From: Vibrio lentus
Lineage (GTDB): Bacteria > Pseudomonadota > Gammaproteobacteria > Enterobacterales > Vibrionaceae
DNA length: 64,000 bases
Assembly: GCF_030409755.1 (NCBI RefSeq)
Contig: NZ_JAUFQE010000001.1
Location: 310,001 to 374,000, forward strand
Direction: 5' to 3'
Below are positions 25,834 through 35,080 of the stretch, piece after piece; within the stretch, counting starts at the first letter, position 1, and the number at the start of each line of letters is the position of its first letter. Under the pieces are notes generated by a model that had not been told where the DNA came from, ran no database searches, and saw only the letters and a list, made by a program, of their open reading frames with translations. A program made the position numbers and the translations under genes.

Positions 25834-27972
25834 TTAACTTAAACTGTTTAAGTATTTGTCTGTTAAGCCAAAATATTTCAAGTTGCCATCAGGTTCTAGA
25901 ACCAAACTCATATTGGAAGTAGCGATCAAACCGGGATCATTGGTCGAAAAAATGACGGTTTTATTCAGCAGCTTATCGCTGAACAGGCGGTTAAAATACT
26001 GCGCGTTTTCATTTTCAGCCCCGTTGAAGGGTTCATCAATGATTATCAGAGATTGTTCACAGTTACCTAAACCAAGCGCCAAACGCAGCTTTTGTTGAAT
26101 GCCATTGGGAAGACCTTTGCACTTATCGACACTCAATTGAGTCGCCAAGCCTTCTGGCAGCCATTCGTCTAGCTCGAAGAAGCTCACCATCTCCTGCATT
26201 TTCTCTGTCGGAATTAATCCATTGTGTAAAATGAAATTGGTCTCCAAAGAACCTTCGAAAATGTGCAAATTGAAAGGGATGTAGTTAATCGACGTGCGAT
26301 AGCGATAACTGTTGAATTGTTTAATGTTATAGCCATCGACAGACACCGCGCCCTGATAACGATCTTCTAAGCCAGCCATGATTGAAATGAGCGTAGTCTT
26401 TCCGCTGCCTGTCGGTCCACATATGACGACTTTTGCACTGGGCGGTATCTTAAAGCCAAGGTTGGTTAATCCTGTTGCTGCTCCTGTGTAACGGTGACTC
26501 ACACCACTGCCCACAATGCTGCCTTGGAACAAGCGAATAGGCGGGCTCTTCTCCAAAGTCAGTTTATCGTCATTCATCGACATCAAGTTGTTGATCTGTG
26601 CTGACGAAGCCTTGATGGATTGAAACTTAGAAATTGAGTTATAGATGCCCATTATCGGGCCTAGTGCTTTCCAAACGAGAATAACGGTCGCAAGCATCGC
26701 ACCCGCATCAGAAGTGCCTTCCATTACGCCGATTACAGCAGTCACGATACTTGCCGTACCAATCACCTGAATCAAACTACCGCCAGCCGCCTGAATTTTA
26801 CTGTTGGTTACAGCAACGTTCTCCGCATCACTGGTGCTTTGCATATGGGAGGCACTAAAACGAGATTGAACCACGCGCAGTAAAGGCAACCCCTGAATGG
26901 TCTTGATACCACGAAGGATTTCATTCCATTGATAAGAGACCATCGCATTGGCGCGAGAGCTTTTGGATGTGGCTTGAGAATAGATATAACGTGAGTATAC
27001 ACAGAACACCAACATCAAGATTAAGCCGCCCATCACCACAAGCGCTGCCGTGCCAGACATTAGGGCAATCGCGATGATAAAAACAATCACAAACGGCATA
27101 TCAAAGTAGCTGAGAGTTGATTCAGCGGTCACTAAGCGACGGAAGGTATCGATATCTTTCAATCGCGCCAGTTGAGATGAAACCCCAGCAGTTGATGTCA
27201 TTGCGTAAGGTAGCCAAAGCAGTTTCGATATTACGGCTTGAGATATGTGAACCGCGAGATCTTTACCGGAGGTAGCGATGATGTTGACTCGCATCTTCTT
27301 AAAAAAGTATTCCGAAAAACCCACAATAATGGCAAATAAGGTCAACCAATAGAGTGTCGCTTGAGAACTCGAAGTAAGCGCGAAGTTATACACACTCATA
27401 ATAAAGAATGGCTGTAATGCGCCCAGAATACTGATCACGAAGCTGAGAATGATCAGGCTTTTAAGTTCATTGTTATAACGATAGAAAGCGTACTTTATCC
27501 AATTGCTTCTGTCCTGAGATTCCGGTGGTGGTTCACGGAACAGGCGAGAATATTCACTAATTGCAATCAACAAGCAGGGCTTCTTGCACATTGGATACTC
27601 AATGGTGTTGTTGTTCGTGTAATCAAACAACATCAGCTTTCCATCTTTGGTACCTAAAAAGATGGCGCTAAGATTTTCTATCTCAATAAAGCACGGGTGA
27701 GGGTACTTATCGATATTCTCGAGTGTCTTTAGTTTGGTCACATCACAACGGTATCCAAGACGTTCTATGGTTGCAGTAAAGCTATCGCTGTCTTTTGGCT
27801 TGGGAATAAAGGCGTCACTGAGTATAGAGGGCGTACCTTCCCATTCAAGAGCAATCAAGGTATAAGCTAAGCCGCGAATCAGAGGCGAATGACTGTAACG
27901 CTCGTCATAACCGCTTGCTTCAAAATCCGAAACACGTTGCGAGACGTTATTGAAGTCTACAAGGATACTCAT
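25834..27972 (-). CDS. Type I secretion ABC transporter with C39-like domain
   Basis: 712 residues. The N-terminal 140 residues look like a C39-peptidase-like domain with no obvious catalytic Cys, as in LapB/HlyB-type exporters that bind but do not cut their substrate. Membrane helices follow from about 170 to 450. The ATPase domain has Walker A GPTGSGKTT near 520 and Walker B LIIIDEP near 640 with its catalytic Glu. The signature region reads LPNGIQQ instead of LSGGQ. Its start overlaps the previous ABC gene's stop (ATGA). With that second half-transporter it probably forms a heterodimer that exports the giant adhesin across the inner membrane. Confidence 0.85.
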   Translation of the reverse strand: MSILVDFNNVSQRVSDFEASGYDERYSHSPLIRGLAYTLIALEWEGTPSILSDAFIPKPKDSDSFTATIERLGYRCDVTKLKTLENIDKYPHPCFIEIENLSAIFLGTKDGKLMLFDYTNNNTIEYPMCKKPCLLIAISEYSRLFREPPPESQDRSNWIKYAFYRYNNELKSLIILSFVISILGALQPFFIMSVYNFALTSSSQATLYWLTLFAIIVGFSEYFFKKMRVNIIATSGKDLAVHISQAVISKLLWLPYAMTSTAGVSSQLARLKDIDTFRRLVTAESTLSYFDMPFVIVFIIAIALMSGTAALVVMGGLILMLVFCVYSRYIYSQATSKSSRANAMVSYQWNEILRGIKTIQGLPLLRVVQSRFSASHMQSTSDAENVAVTNSKIQAAGGSLIQVIGTASIVTAVIGVMEGTSDAGAMLATVILVWKALGPIMGIYNSISKFQSIKASSAQINNLMSMNDDKLTLEKSPPIRLFQGSIVGSGVSHRYTGAATGLTNLGFKIPPSAKVVICGPTGSGKTTLISIMAGLEDRYQGAVSVDGYNIKQFNSYRYRTSINYIPFNLHIFEGSLETNFILHNGLIPTEKMQEMVSFFELDEWLPEGLATQLSVDKCKGLPNGIQQKLRLALGLGNCEQSLIIIDEPFNGAENENAQYFNRLFSDKLLNKTVIFSTNDPGLIATSNMSLVLEPDGNLKYFGLTDKYLNSLS

Positions 27973-29555
27973 TGGTCACCTCCGGTAAGTTTTACGCGTT
28001 TGAGGCGGTGGTTAAGTTTGTCCATCTTATTGCTGGCGATGATTAAGATTTTGTCATTAGCACGATAGGCGGTACTGGTCAGTACGACGCGCGCAAATTC
28101 CTCATCAAAGACACAATCTATATCGTCGAATATCAATACCCGTTTACTGGCGAGCAGGGCTCGGACTAATAACAGAGCATATCCAACTTGGCGAGAGAAT
28201 GGATTGCGCATGTGCCCTTTGAGTTCCGTATAAAAACCAGCAGGAAGTCCGTCAATTTGCGCCTTGATGTTCATGGTTTCACATAAGGCGAAAGCCGTGT
28301 TATTCAAGCTTGGACGGAAACACGTCAGGTTATCAATAATGGTCCCTTCAACGAATGAACTTGTTTTATCGACCATCAGTACGCTGTTACGCCAAACATT
28401 GTAGTTTACGTCACTCAAAGGCGTGTCATTAATCATGATGTCCAGTTTGTTATCATTGTTCTGACGTGTAATACAGTTAGCAAGGTGGGTCTTTCCGGAG
28501 CCACTTTTCCCAGTAAGTAAATAGGTTTGTCCGAGTTCGAATTCGATACGCTGCTTTTCAGAATATTTAACAGAAATACGTTCTACTTCGGTCGTCTCAT
28601 GTTGATGTTCAACCGACGCGGCCAGTTCAAGAAGCTCGGCGATGCGCTGTATATGGAGTTTGTTTAGCTCCCAACGGCTCGCGGTACGCATCACTTGTTG
28701 GTAGGGCGCAAAGTAACGGTTGGTCAGCATGATTATTGCGGCCATGATGCCTTGGCTTGACTCCATATTGATCACGGCTGTCGCCAATACCACAACAACA
28801 CAAGCAATCGAGAGTTGTTGGATGAGCGCTAAGATCAAGCCAAAATTCGATTCAATCTGTTCGTATTTGATGTTTTCAACTTCACGTTCCTCGACCATTT
28901 GTGTCATCAGGCTTTCAACGCGGTATTCCATGTTTCGCGCTTTGATATCCAGCGGGCTAGAAATGATTTCAATGATCTTGGACGTCGTTAAGCCCTCTAT
29001 ATCGGATTTGTTCTGTAAGCTGCCAATCTTTTGCTTAGAAAGGCTCCAAGCGAAAATGGCCAAGATCAGAGAGGCAATCAGAAGCGTCACGCCAGCCCAT
29101 ATGTTGATGAGACCGATGATGAGGATGGTTATGACGCTGACGGCAAGGTTTATCAGAGCTCGAACCGATTCTCCACCAAAGAAGGTTTTCAGTTCAGGAA
29201 TGGTTGAGATTCGTTCGAGGTATTCGCCCGGTTCTAAGCGGCGAAATTTAGAGATCTCAGCCAAACAGATGGATTGGAATACCTTGTTGGTTAAGTTGGT
29301 CTCAAACTGCCTCATGATGACGGAAGATATCTTCTCTTCCTGATTTTTCAGGTGGTAGTCGAGGAAGATAGAAATCAGGATAATCGCGAACAGCAAGAAC
29401 AAGGTATCTTGTGCTTGGTTGGGCAATACTCGGTCGAAAATGATCAGAATAGAGAAGGGCAGCACCAAGCCAAATAGAGTGGAAATTATCGTAGAGAAAG
29501 TCAGATAACACTTATCTGCCATATTGATCTTTTGAGAAAACTGCTCAGTTTGCAT
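27969..29555 (-). CDS. Second type I secretion ABC half-transporter, degenerate ATPase
   Basis: 528 residues. Membrane helices lie in the first 300 residues and no C39-like domain is present. Walker A GKSGSGKTH is intact near 355. Walker B is VLIFDDID near 477, so Asp stands where the catalytic Glu is usual, and the signature region reads NPFSRQ in place of LSGGQ. It is most simply an exporter subunit with one impaired ATP site. It overlaps the TolC-type gene start by 11 bases and the next ABC gene by four. Most LapB-type systems use one ABC protein as a homodimer, so a dedicated second, worn partner is unusual. Confidence 0.8.
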   Translation of the reverse strand: MQTEQFSQKINMADKCYLTFSTIISTLFGLVLPFSILIIFDRVLPNQAQDTLFLLFAIILISIFLDYHLKNQEEKISSVIMRQFETNLTNKVFQSICLAEISKFRRLEPGEYLERISTIPELKTFFGGESVRALINLAVSVITILIIGLINIWAGVTLLIASLILAIFAWSLSKQKIGSLQNKSDIEGLTTSKIIEIISSPLDIKARNMEYRVESLMTQMVEEREVENIKYEQIESNFGLILALIQQLSIACVVVVLATAVINMESSQGIMAAIIMLTNRYFAPYQQVMRTASRWELNKLHIQRIAELLELAASVEHQHETTEVERISVKYSEKQRIEFELGQTYLLTGKSGSGKTHLANCITRQNNDNKLDIMINDTPLSDVNYNVWRNSVLMVDKTSSFVEGTIIDNLTCFRPSLNNTAFALCETMNIKAQIDGLPAGFYTELKGHMRNPFSRQVGYALLLVRALLASKRVLIFDDIDCVFDEEFARVVLTSTAYRANDKILIIASNKMDKLNHRLKRVKLTGGDQ

Positions 29556-30969
29556 TACGACCTCCTGTTTTCAACGACTCCGTTGAGAGAAGGTGTTTAG
29601 GCACTAATTCTTGATTGTTTCGCCCTTCGATATCACTCATCAATTGCATGATGCTTTCTATCGATTGAATCGAGAGCACGCCCTTAACTTGCTCAAGCTT
29701 GATGGTTTCGATGATGTAGTCGTATCGTGCGCTTTCATAATCTCTTAAGGCGCTGAAGAGCTTACTTTCTGCGGCAAGCAAATCGGTGATCGTACGGGTG
29801 CCTAACTGGTATGCCCTTTGAATGCCTTTGTAAGAGGCATAGTTGGCGCGAATGATGTTCTCGTAACTGCTTATAGATTGCGAAAAATCGTTAATGTTGA
29901 GCACAGAGGTGTTCACGCTGTTACGGGTGGTGTAAAGCGAATCTTGATAAAGCAGCTCGGTACGTTCAATTGCCGTCGATGATTTTTGATATCCGTAGTA
30001 ATCAGAGCCACCCGACAAAATAGGCAAGGCTAGATTTAAGCCAACGCTAGTTGAGTTGCTTTCGCCTGTCGCAGTGATATCGGTTTTATCGTAGTTATTG
30101 GCGTCATCGTGACGATAACTGGCTGAAAGCGACACGGTAGGTAAGAAGTTTGTACCGCTCTCTTTTAAGCTTCGACGGCTTCTCTCGACGTTTTTCTTCG
30201 CCACTAACAAGTCGTTGTTGAGCTTTAATGCTTGATCCATGATTGAGTGTTGTTCGCTTTCGTTTATCTCTTTTAAAGGCACACTTTCGTATATATCTTG
30301 TGATGGCGTAATAGGGTACTGAATCTGAATGGATAGTCCGTTGAGAATGACACGGCGATCTTTCTGCAAGGTTCTTAATCGATTCGACACACCTTCTTTC
30401 TGAGCGATAACTTCATAAAGCTCGCTGGCGGCTGTATTGCCGAGCTCCACATTGCGTCGCATCTGATGCTCACGAGTCTCAGACGATTTAAGCTCGACCT
30501 TTGTCGCTTTTATTTGCGCATTGTTTTTCAAATACTCGAAGTATTGAGAGCCGATTTCAGAGATGGTGCTTTGGATTTTGTTCTCGTGTTTAATTTCTTC
30601 AATATTGAAGTCGAGTTTTGCCGTGCCATATTTAAAAATATCACCAAGATTGAATATCGACTGGGAAAGGGAAAGGCTGTAGCTGTTTGAGTTATAGCTG
30701 GAGGTTTCATCGGGCACGCTCGATAACAAGGTTTCATTCTCATTCCATGTAGTATCAGCTGCACCATTGAGTGAAGGAAGAAACTTAGATCGGCTGATCC
30801 CAATGTTGTATTCGTTCTCTTCCACACCTTTATCACTGGCGCGAAGGGATAGGCTGTTTTGCAGGCCGAGTTCTACCGCCTCAAGCAGGGTCGTCGCCGA
30901 TGCAGAAGGTATCGTGCTGAATGCAAGCGCAGCCATAATGCTGCTAGTTAAGTTTCTGTACCGCCACAT
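29545..30969 (-). CDS. TolC-family outer-membrane channel for type I secretion (LapE-like)
   Basis: 474 residues with a signal peptide ending near PSASATT. Long coiled-coil helices and beta segments are in the usual outer-membrane-efflux-protein order: LLEAVELGLQNSLSLRASDKGVE, a first barrel stretch, LYEVIAQKEGVSNRLR, then LPTVSLSASYRHDD and LGTRTITDLLAAESKLFSALRDYESARYDYI. It provides the periplasm-spanning tunnel for the adhesin exporter. Its start overlaps the end of the pseudokinase gene by 26 bases, so translation is probably coupled. No other outer-membrane channel lies in the operon. Confidence 0.85.
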   Translation of the reverse strand: MWRYRNLTSSIMAALAFSTIPSASATTLLEAVELGLQNSLSLRASDKGVEENEYNIGISRSKFLPSLNGAADTTWNENETLLSSVPDETSSYNSNSYSLSLSQSIFNLGDIFKYGTAKLDFNIEEIKHENKIQSTISEIGSQYFEYLKNNAQIKATKVELKSSETREHQMRRNVELGNTAASELYEVIAQKEGVSNRLRTLQKDRRVILNGLSIQIQYPITPSQDIYESVPLKEINESEQHSIMDQALKLNNDLLVAKKNVERSRRSLKESGTNFLPTVSLSASYRHDDANNYDKTDITATGESNSTSVGLNLALPILSGGSDYYGYQKSSTAIERTELLYQDSLYTTRNSVNTSVLNINDFSQSISSYENIIRANYASYKGIQRAYQLGTRTITDLLAAESKLFSALRDYESARYDYIIETIKLEQVKGVLSIQSIESIMQLMSDIEGRNNQELVPKHLLSTESLKTGGRNAN

Positions 30970-33175
30970 ACTTGTTGATCACCTTGATGATTTGGTCGCT
31001 TTTGTAAGGTTTGCTGATCACGTAATCCATTCCGGCTTCAATACAAGCCTGGTGTTCGTTACTGCTGGTCAATGCGGTTGCCCCTATGATGGTACAAGGG
31101 TTTTTCTCGTTCTCTTGTTCAAACTGGCGAATGCGTTTGGTCGCTTCAATGCCGCCCATACCCGGCATAATGCAGTCCATGAAGATGATGTCAGAACGTT
31201 TATTCATGAAGTGCTCAACTGCGTCGGCACCATCACCAACCGTGTCTGGTTCATACTCTTGTTTGGTCAAAATTCGTTTAAGTAAGATCTGTTGAACTCG
31301 GTCATCCTCCACGATAAGGAATGAACTGTTTTCCATCTGCTCTTCTGATGCTTCTGCTTCCATAATGGTGAGTAAGTTCGGAATAAACTCATAAGGAATC
31401 GCAGGGGAGTTGATGATCTTATCGACGAAGCTGTGACACTCTTGTGCATGCTGAGTATTGGTTACAGACAGCAACAGCTTGGTATTTGGATGATTCTTAA
31501 GTTGGGATTTCACCGTTTTGCTCAGTGATGGCAGCTTGTTGGGTTCAAATGTATCGGTCAGCATGATGGCATCGTACTCACCAAAGGTCTTCGCCGCTGA
31601 AAATAACTCATTTGCAGTGCGGATTTCAGTGATATCAAGCCCCAAGTTACTGAGCATTTTCTTCATTACATCGATACGGACTTGTGTATTGGCGCAAAGC
31701 AGTAAACGCTTGCCGTCAAAGCGTGTTTTCTCTGTATGGAAATTCTTCGCCTTGAGATCAAGCTCGATCTGAAAACGTTCCTGTGTACCTGATTGGAACC
31801 AGTGACTTTCGTAATACCCGTAATCTTTTAATACGCTTTTCGCTAAGTCGTCTGTGTTAGCGGTATGGTGTTTATGATCGCTCCAATGGAGCTTATTGAG
31901 CTTGGCAACAGAGACATCTAACGTTGAAAGGAAATTAAGGTTGATGGTGACACGTGTATTTTCCATATCCGAAGCTGCGCCAGACTCTATTGTCACGAAC
32001 AACTTCTTGTTTGATTTAAGTTGGATGGCGTTAGAGAGCTGCAGGAACAATATCCAGAACAAGCTGGTGGATTGGCCCTCCACTCGATTCGGCAAATTAT
32101 CAGAGATAAAGCAGTCGAGTTGACTTTCGTTCCTCTGAACTTTGGCGCTGATATGAATCATCAATTCAGACAACACGCTTAGTAGCGAGAATTCCTTCGA
32201 CTTGCTTTCCGTACCCTGTGAAATCAAACGGTTATAGTTTTCTGCTAACTCAGATAAGGTACTACATGCTGAGGTAATATCCTTCGCCATCAATACGCCG
32301 TTTTCATCGGTTTCTTGCACCAGATATTGGACACCACCATTGATGGTGTTGGTGATTCCGCGAATCTCATAGCCGATTAGTGCATACAGTTGTTTGTAGA
32401 GGTCGTTATTACGCTTTTGGTCTTCTAATTTACTGAAGATCAGTTTGAGGTGAGAGTAGATCTGGCGTTGCTTCGGATTGATGCTCACTTCATTCAGAAG
32501 CTCTTCGAGTCTTTGCAAGTCGAGTTGTTTCAGCTCTTGATAGAGAGCATCGAACTCATAGTCGATTTCTCGTTCATTAGAGCTGGATTTCTTCAGCTTC
32601 AACATAGCAACTGAATTCGATAGGACCGTGATTACTGCCAGTATCACGACCACCATAAACAACCAGATAAAGAACTCGTTTTTCTCTGACATCAAGTCGC
32701 TCGCATGGTTGTTGAACATGGTGCGGTAGTTGTCGTCCATTTGTAGGTAGTTGTTCGTCAGTGACAGGTATAAGTCGAGTACGTCGTTGCGTGTTTTAGT
32801 GCTGTCGGAAAAGCGATTGATAGCTAATTCAAGTTGGGTGTATTCAGTCGCGCCAACCAAGCTGAACTCAGTTTTGTTCAAAGAGGCTAGCGATCTAAAT
32901 TCATCTATTTCACGCTTCAAGTTAACTAGATTGAATTCGTTAATACCACAAGTGTCGGTACTTAAGCACTGCTGTAGAGTTTGAATATCTTGTTCGATGG
33001 TCTGATTAAGCTTCTGGGCTTGTATTAGAAGTGGGGCGCTTTGCACTTGAGCGACCGAATCTACTTTTGACCAAGAAAAGTATAAATAGAAAGCGAGCGC
33101 CGCCAGTACGACGCTGAACAATATGCTCAGACGTAGAGCTGGTACGGAAATGTTATAAGAAGGTTTTCCGCTCAT
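30944..33175 (-). CDS. Membrane hybrid pseudokinase with intact C-terminal receiver, inside the secretion operon
   Basis: 743 residues. Membrane helix about 14-34, periplasmic helical region, second helix about 168-187. The dimerisation segment reads ALIGYEIRGITNTING, so Tyr269 replaces the phosphorylated His of the usual SHEIRTPLNG. The ATPase-like part keeps something like an N-box (LQLSNAIQL, Asn382) but no DxGxG or GLGL boxes can be found. A worn receiver-like segment follows near 490-600. The last 125 residues are a complete receiver: LIVEDD, Asp667 in FMDCIMPGMGG and Lys722. It is therefore unlikely to autophosphorylate. It could take phosphate on its receiver from elsewhere and report it to the exporter or fusion protein, in the spirit of LapD. 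That role is inference. Confidence 0.8.
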   Translation of the reverse strand: MSGKPSYNISVPALRLSILFSVVLAALAFYLYFSWSKVDSVAQVQSAPLLIQAQKLNQTIEQDIQTLQQCLSTDTCGINEFNLVNLKREIDEFRSLASLNKTEFSLVGATEYTQLELAINRFSDSTKTRNDVLDLYLSLTNNYLQMDDNYRTMFNNHASDLMSEKNEFFIWLFMVVVILAVITVLSNSVAMLKLKKSSSNEREIDYEFDALYQELKQLDLQRLEELLNEVSINPKQRQIYSHLKLIFSKLEDQKRNNDLYKQLYALIGYEIRGITNTINGGVQYLVQETDENGVLMAKDITSACSTLSELAENYNRLISQGTESKSKEFSLLSVLSELMIHISAKVQRNESQLDCFISDNLPNRVEGQSTSLFWILFLQLSNAIQLKSNKKLFVTIESGAASDMENTRVTINLNFLSTLDVSVAKLNKLHWSDHKHHTANTDDLAKSVLKDYGYYESHWFQSGTQERFQIELDLKAKNFHTEKTRFDGKRLLLCANTQVRIDVMKKMLSNLGLDITEIRTANELFSAAKTFGEYDAIMLTDTFEPNKLPSLSKTVKSQLKNHPNTKLLLSVTNTQHAQECHSFVDKIINSPAIPYEFIPNLLTIMEAEASEEQMENSSFLIVEDDRVQQILLKRILTKQEYEPDTVGDGADAVEHFMNKRSDIIFMDCIMPGMGGIEATKRIRQFEQENEKNPCTIIGATALTSSNEHQACIEAGMDYVISKPYKSDQIIKVINKYVAVQKLN

Positions 33176-33178
33176 TGA

Positions 33179-34528
33179 TTACCTCTCATCGAATGCATCT
33201 TCGATGGCTGACATCACCGGTTTTGCTGCGTATTCGATCACGCGACGCGAGCCTGTTTTTACGTCGGCGGTAAATTCCATATAAGGTGATAATTTGTATT
33301 GAGTGCCTCCTCGCTCAAGAAAATTTCGATCAATCTCAATTTCTGCCAAATAGAATTCGGCATCTTCTTCTTCGTATGATGAACGGCTAATTGAGGCGAT
33401 GGTTCCCTCAACAAATCCATATTTTGCGAAGTTGTAAGTATCCATTTTTACTTTTACCGCTTGGCCAATTTCGACAAACCCCATGTCTTTACGCGGAATT
33501 TTCGCTTCACCGTGTAGGGAGTTATTGATTGGTGCAATATCAGCGATACTCTCGCCGGGTGGTATTACCGCAGAACGGAAGTTGAAGTGTAATTTGTCGA
33601 CCACACCATCCACTGGTGAGTAGACGATTAAGCGATCTACCTTATCGGAATGTTGTGGTTGTAAGATCCGTTTCAGTTTGAGGTCTTTATTGGCCTGAAT
33701 GATTTGTGCTTGGTACTCAGAGTTGCGGTTCTCTACCAAGTCTCGATGTTGTTTTTCGAGTTTGTCGAGCTGGAAACGTTCGTTCATGACGGACTCATCA
33801 AGGTTTTCAATCTCACGAACCATATTGGATTCTTGTACTTTCATATTTAGAACGTCGACATAGGACGCCATCTCTTCTTTATAAAGCGTGTTTTTGATGT
33901 TGAGTTGTTTGCGAATGAGCGAGAGTTGGTTCTCTGAGCTTTTGCGACGCTTTAGCATTGATCCAATCAGAGAGTTTTTGTGTTTAATATCGTGAGTGAT
34001 CAGCTCTTCGTTGGAGCGGTTCTTCGAGAACTCTTGCTGCCACGTATTCATGTTGACTTGAACTTGTTCTGGGTACTTTTCGATGTAAGAAGCAAAGTTT
34101 GGTTCGACCATGTCACGCAAGCTTTCATAACGAATTTTATCGAGTTCCAGCTGAATGATTTCGGTGTTCACTGTATCGAGTTGGGTGTTACGGTCGAGTG
34201 AGCGGATTCGAGCAATAGGCTGGCCTTCATACACAACTTCCCCTTTTCTCACTAACAGCTCTTCCAGAATACCGCCTTCTAGGTGTTGAACTTTCTCAAC
34301 ATCAGACTCTAGTAACAGCTCGCCACGTACAGAAACGACAATGTCGATGCGTGCTTGTGACGCCACGGCGATAGCCACCAAAGCAAGTAGAAAAATGATG
34401 AGCAACGTCTTGTGAACGCTGGTCATCGCACTTGCAAGCACGATGGTGTCATCTGCTGTGACCTTGGAAGCCTCGTTGTTAGAAACGAGCGCTTTTCTGA
34501 GGTGATGCTCTATTTGGTTATTGCTCAT
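33179..34528 (-). CDS. HlyD-family membrane fusion protein for type I secretion (LapC-like)
   Basis: 449 residues. A cytoplasmic N-terminus of about 38 residues, one membrane helix (LLIIFLLALVAIAVASQA), then a lipoyl-like half motif (VEKVQHLEGGILEELLVRKGEVVYEGQPIARI). A long coiled-coil hairpin follows, then the second lipoyl half (LIVYSPVDGVVDKLHF) and a beta-barrel end. This is the periplasmic adaptor linking the ABC pair to the TolC-type channel. It lies three bases from each neighbour in the operon. The length and layout match adaptors of large adhesin exporters. Confidence 0.88.
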   Translation of the reverse strand: MSNNQIEHHLRKALVSNNEASKVTADDTIVLASAMTSVHKTLLIIFLLALVAIAVASQARIDIVVSVRGELLLESDVEKVQHLEGGILEELLVRKGEVVYEGQPIARIRSLDRNTQLDTVNTEIIQLELDKIRYESLRDMVEPNFASYIEKYPEQVQVNMNTWQQEFSKNRSNEELITHDIKHKNSLIGSMLKRRKSSENQLSLIRKQLNIKNTLYKEEMASYVDVLNMKVQESNMVREIENLDESVMNERFQLDKLEKQHRDLVENRNSEYQAQIIQANKDLKLKRILQPQHSDKVDRLIVYSPVDGVVDKLHFNFRSAVIPPGESIADIAPINNSLHGEAKIPRKDMGFVEIGQAVKVKMDTYNFAKYGFVEGTIASISRSSYEEEDAEFYLAEIEIDRNFLERGGTQYKLSPYMEFTADVKTGSRRVIEYAAKPVMSAIEDAFDER

Positions 34529-34531
34529 GAC

Positions 34532-34894
34532 CTACCTCGATGACTCGTCATCTACAACTTCCTTAATATCCAGCAAGTGATTGATTTGTCTATTGACGTT
34601 TTGTAGTTCAGTTTTCACATCTTCTAATAGCGCTTCCGGCGCAGGGAATTCGTGTTTACTCAAATGTTCCAACTTGGCCATTTTGGGCGGCAGGTCTTGG
34701 TCGCATAACAAAGTTAAGATGGTTTTCAATTTTTTAGAGTAGTTGTTGAGTTCCTCAAAACGATTACCTTTATGAAGCATCTCTATGTTCATCGGTGCGT
34801 CCGAAAAGTCCTTATAAAAGTCGCCTAGCAGCAATTGCAGCCCTTTGTGGTTGTTGTCGATTGAACGCAACAAATTCGTCATGTCTATCATCAT
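34532..34894 (-). CDS. HPt-like protein lacking the phosphorylated histidine
   Basis: 120 residues, predicted all-helical. It lines up without gaps in its core with the intact HPt protein encoded at 58086-58418. RFEELNNYSKKLKTILTLL corresponds to DWGKLHFTVHTLKGILASF, and both end in a VxxxNxQI..(L/V)L helix. Where that HPt has His53 this protein has Lys54. The fold is likely kept but phosphotransfer lost. It is the first gene of the secretion operon and divergent from the adhesin gene. It may bind the intact receiver of the pseudokinase as a non-phosphorylated partner. The family call rests on this by-eye alignment. Confidence 0.55.
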   Translation of the reverse strand: MMIDMTNLLRSIDNNHKGLQLLLGDFYKDFSDAPMNIEMLHKGNRFEELNNYSKKLKTILTLLCDQDLPPKMAKLEHLSKHEFPAPEALLEDVKTELQNVNRQINHLLDIKEVVDDESSR

Positions 34895-35080
34895 TCCACT
34901 GCCTTAATTGCTTTAATCACAATAACTAAGGATCTTTAAAGGCAGTTTTCAAATTTTTTTTACTTCTTTATGTATAAAAAGAAAAATATGAAAAAAGTTG
35001 TATAAAAACTTGGTTTTCCAAAATGGTGTCCTTTAATGCCTCTAAATACGATCAGTTAGCTAGTAGCAACGGAGGCTGTA
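34895..35080. promoter_or_regulatory. Divergent promoter region of the adhesin and secretion operon
   Basis: 186 AT-rich bases separate the two divergent units. A-tracts and T-tracts cluster around 34945-35010, and TATAAA-like sequence occurs near 35001-35006. GGAGG at 35071-35075 is a strong ribosome binding site five bases before the adhesin ATG. No clear sigma-54 site and no 11-bp direct repeats like those upstream of the EAL gene were found. Shared control of the adhesin and its exporter is likely. Confidence 0.45.
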
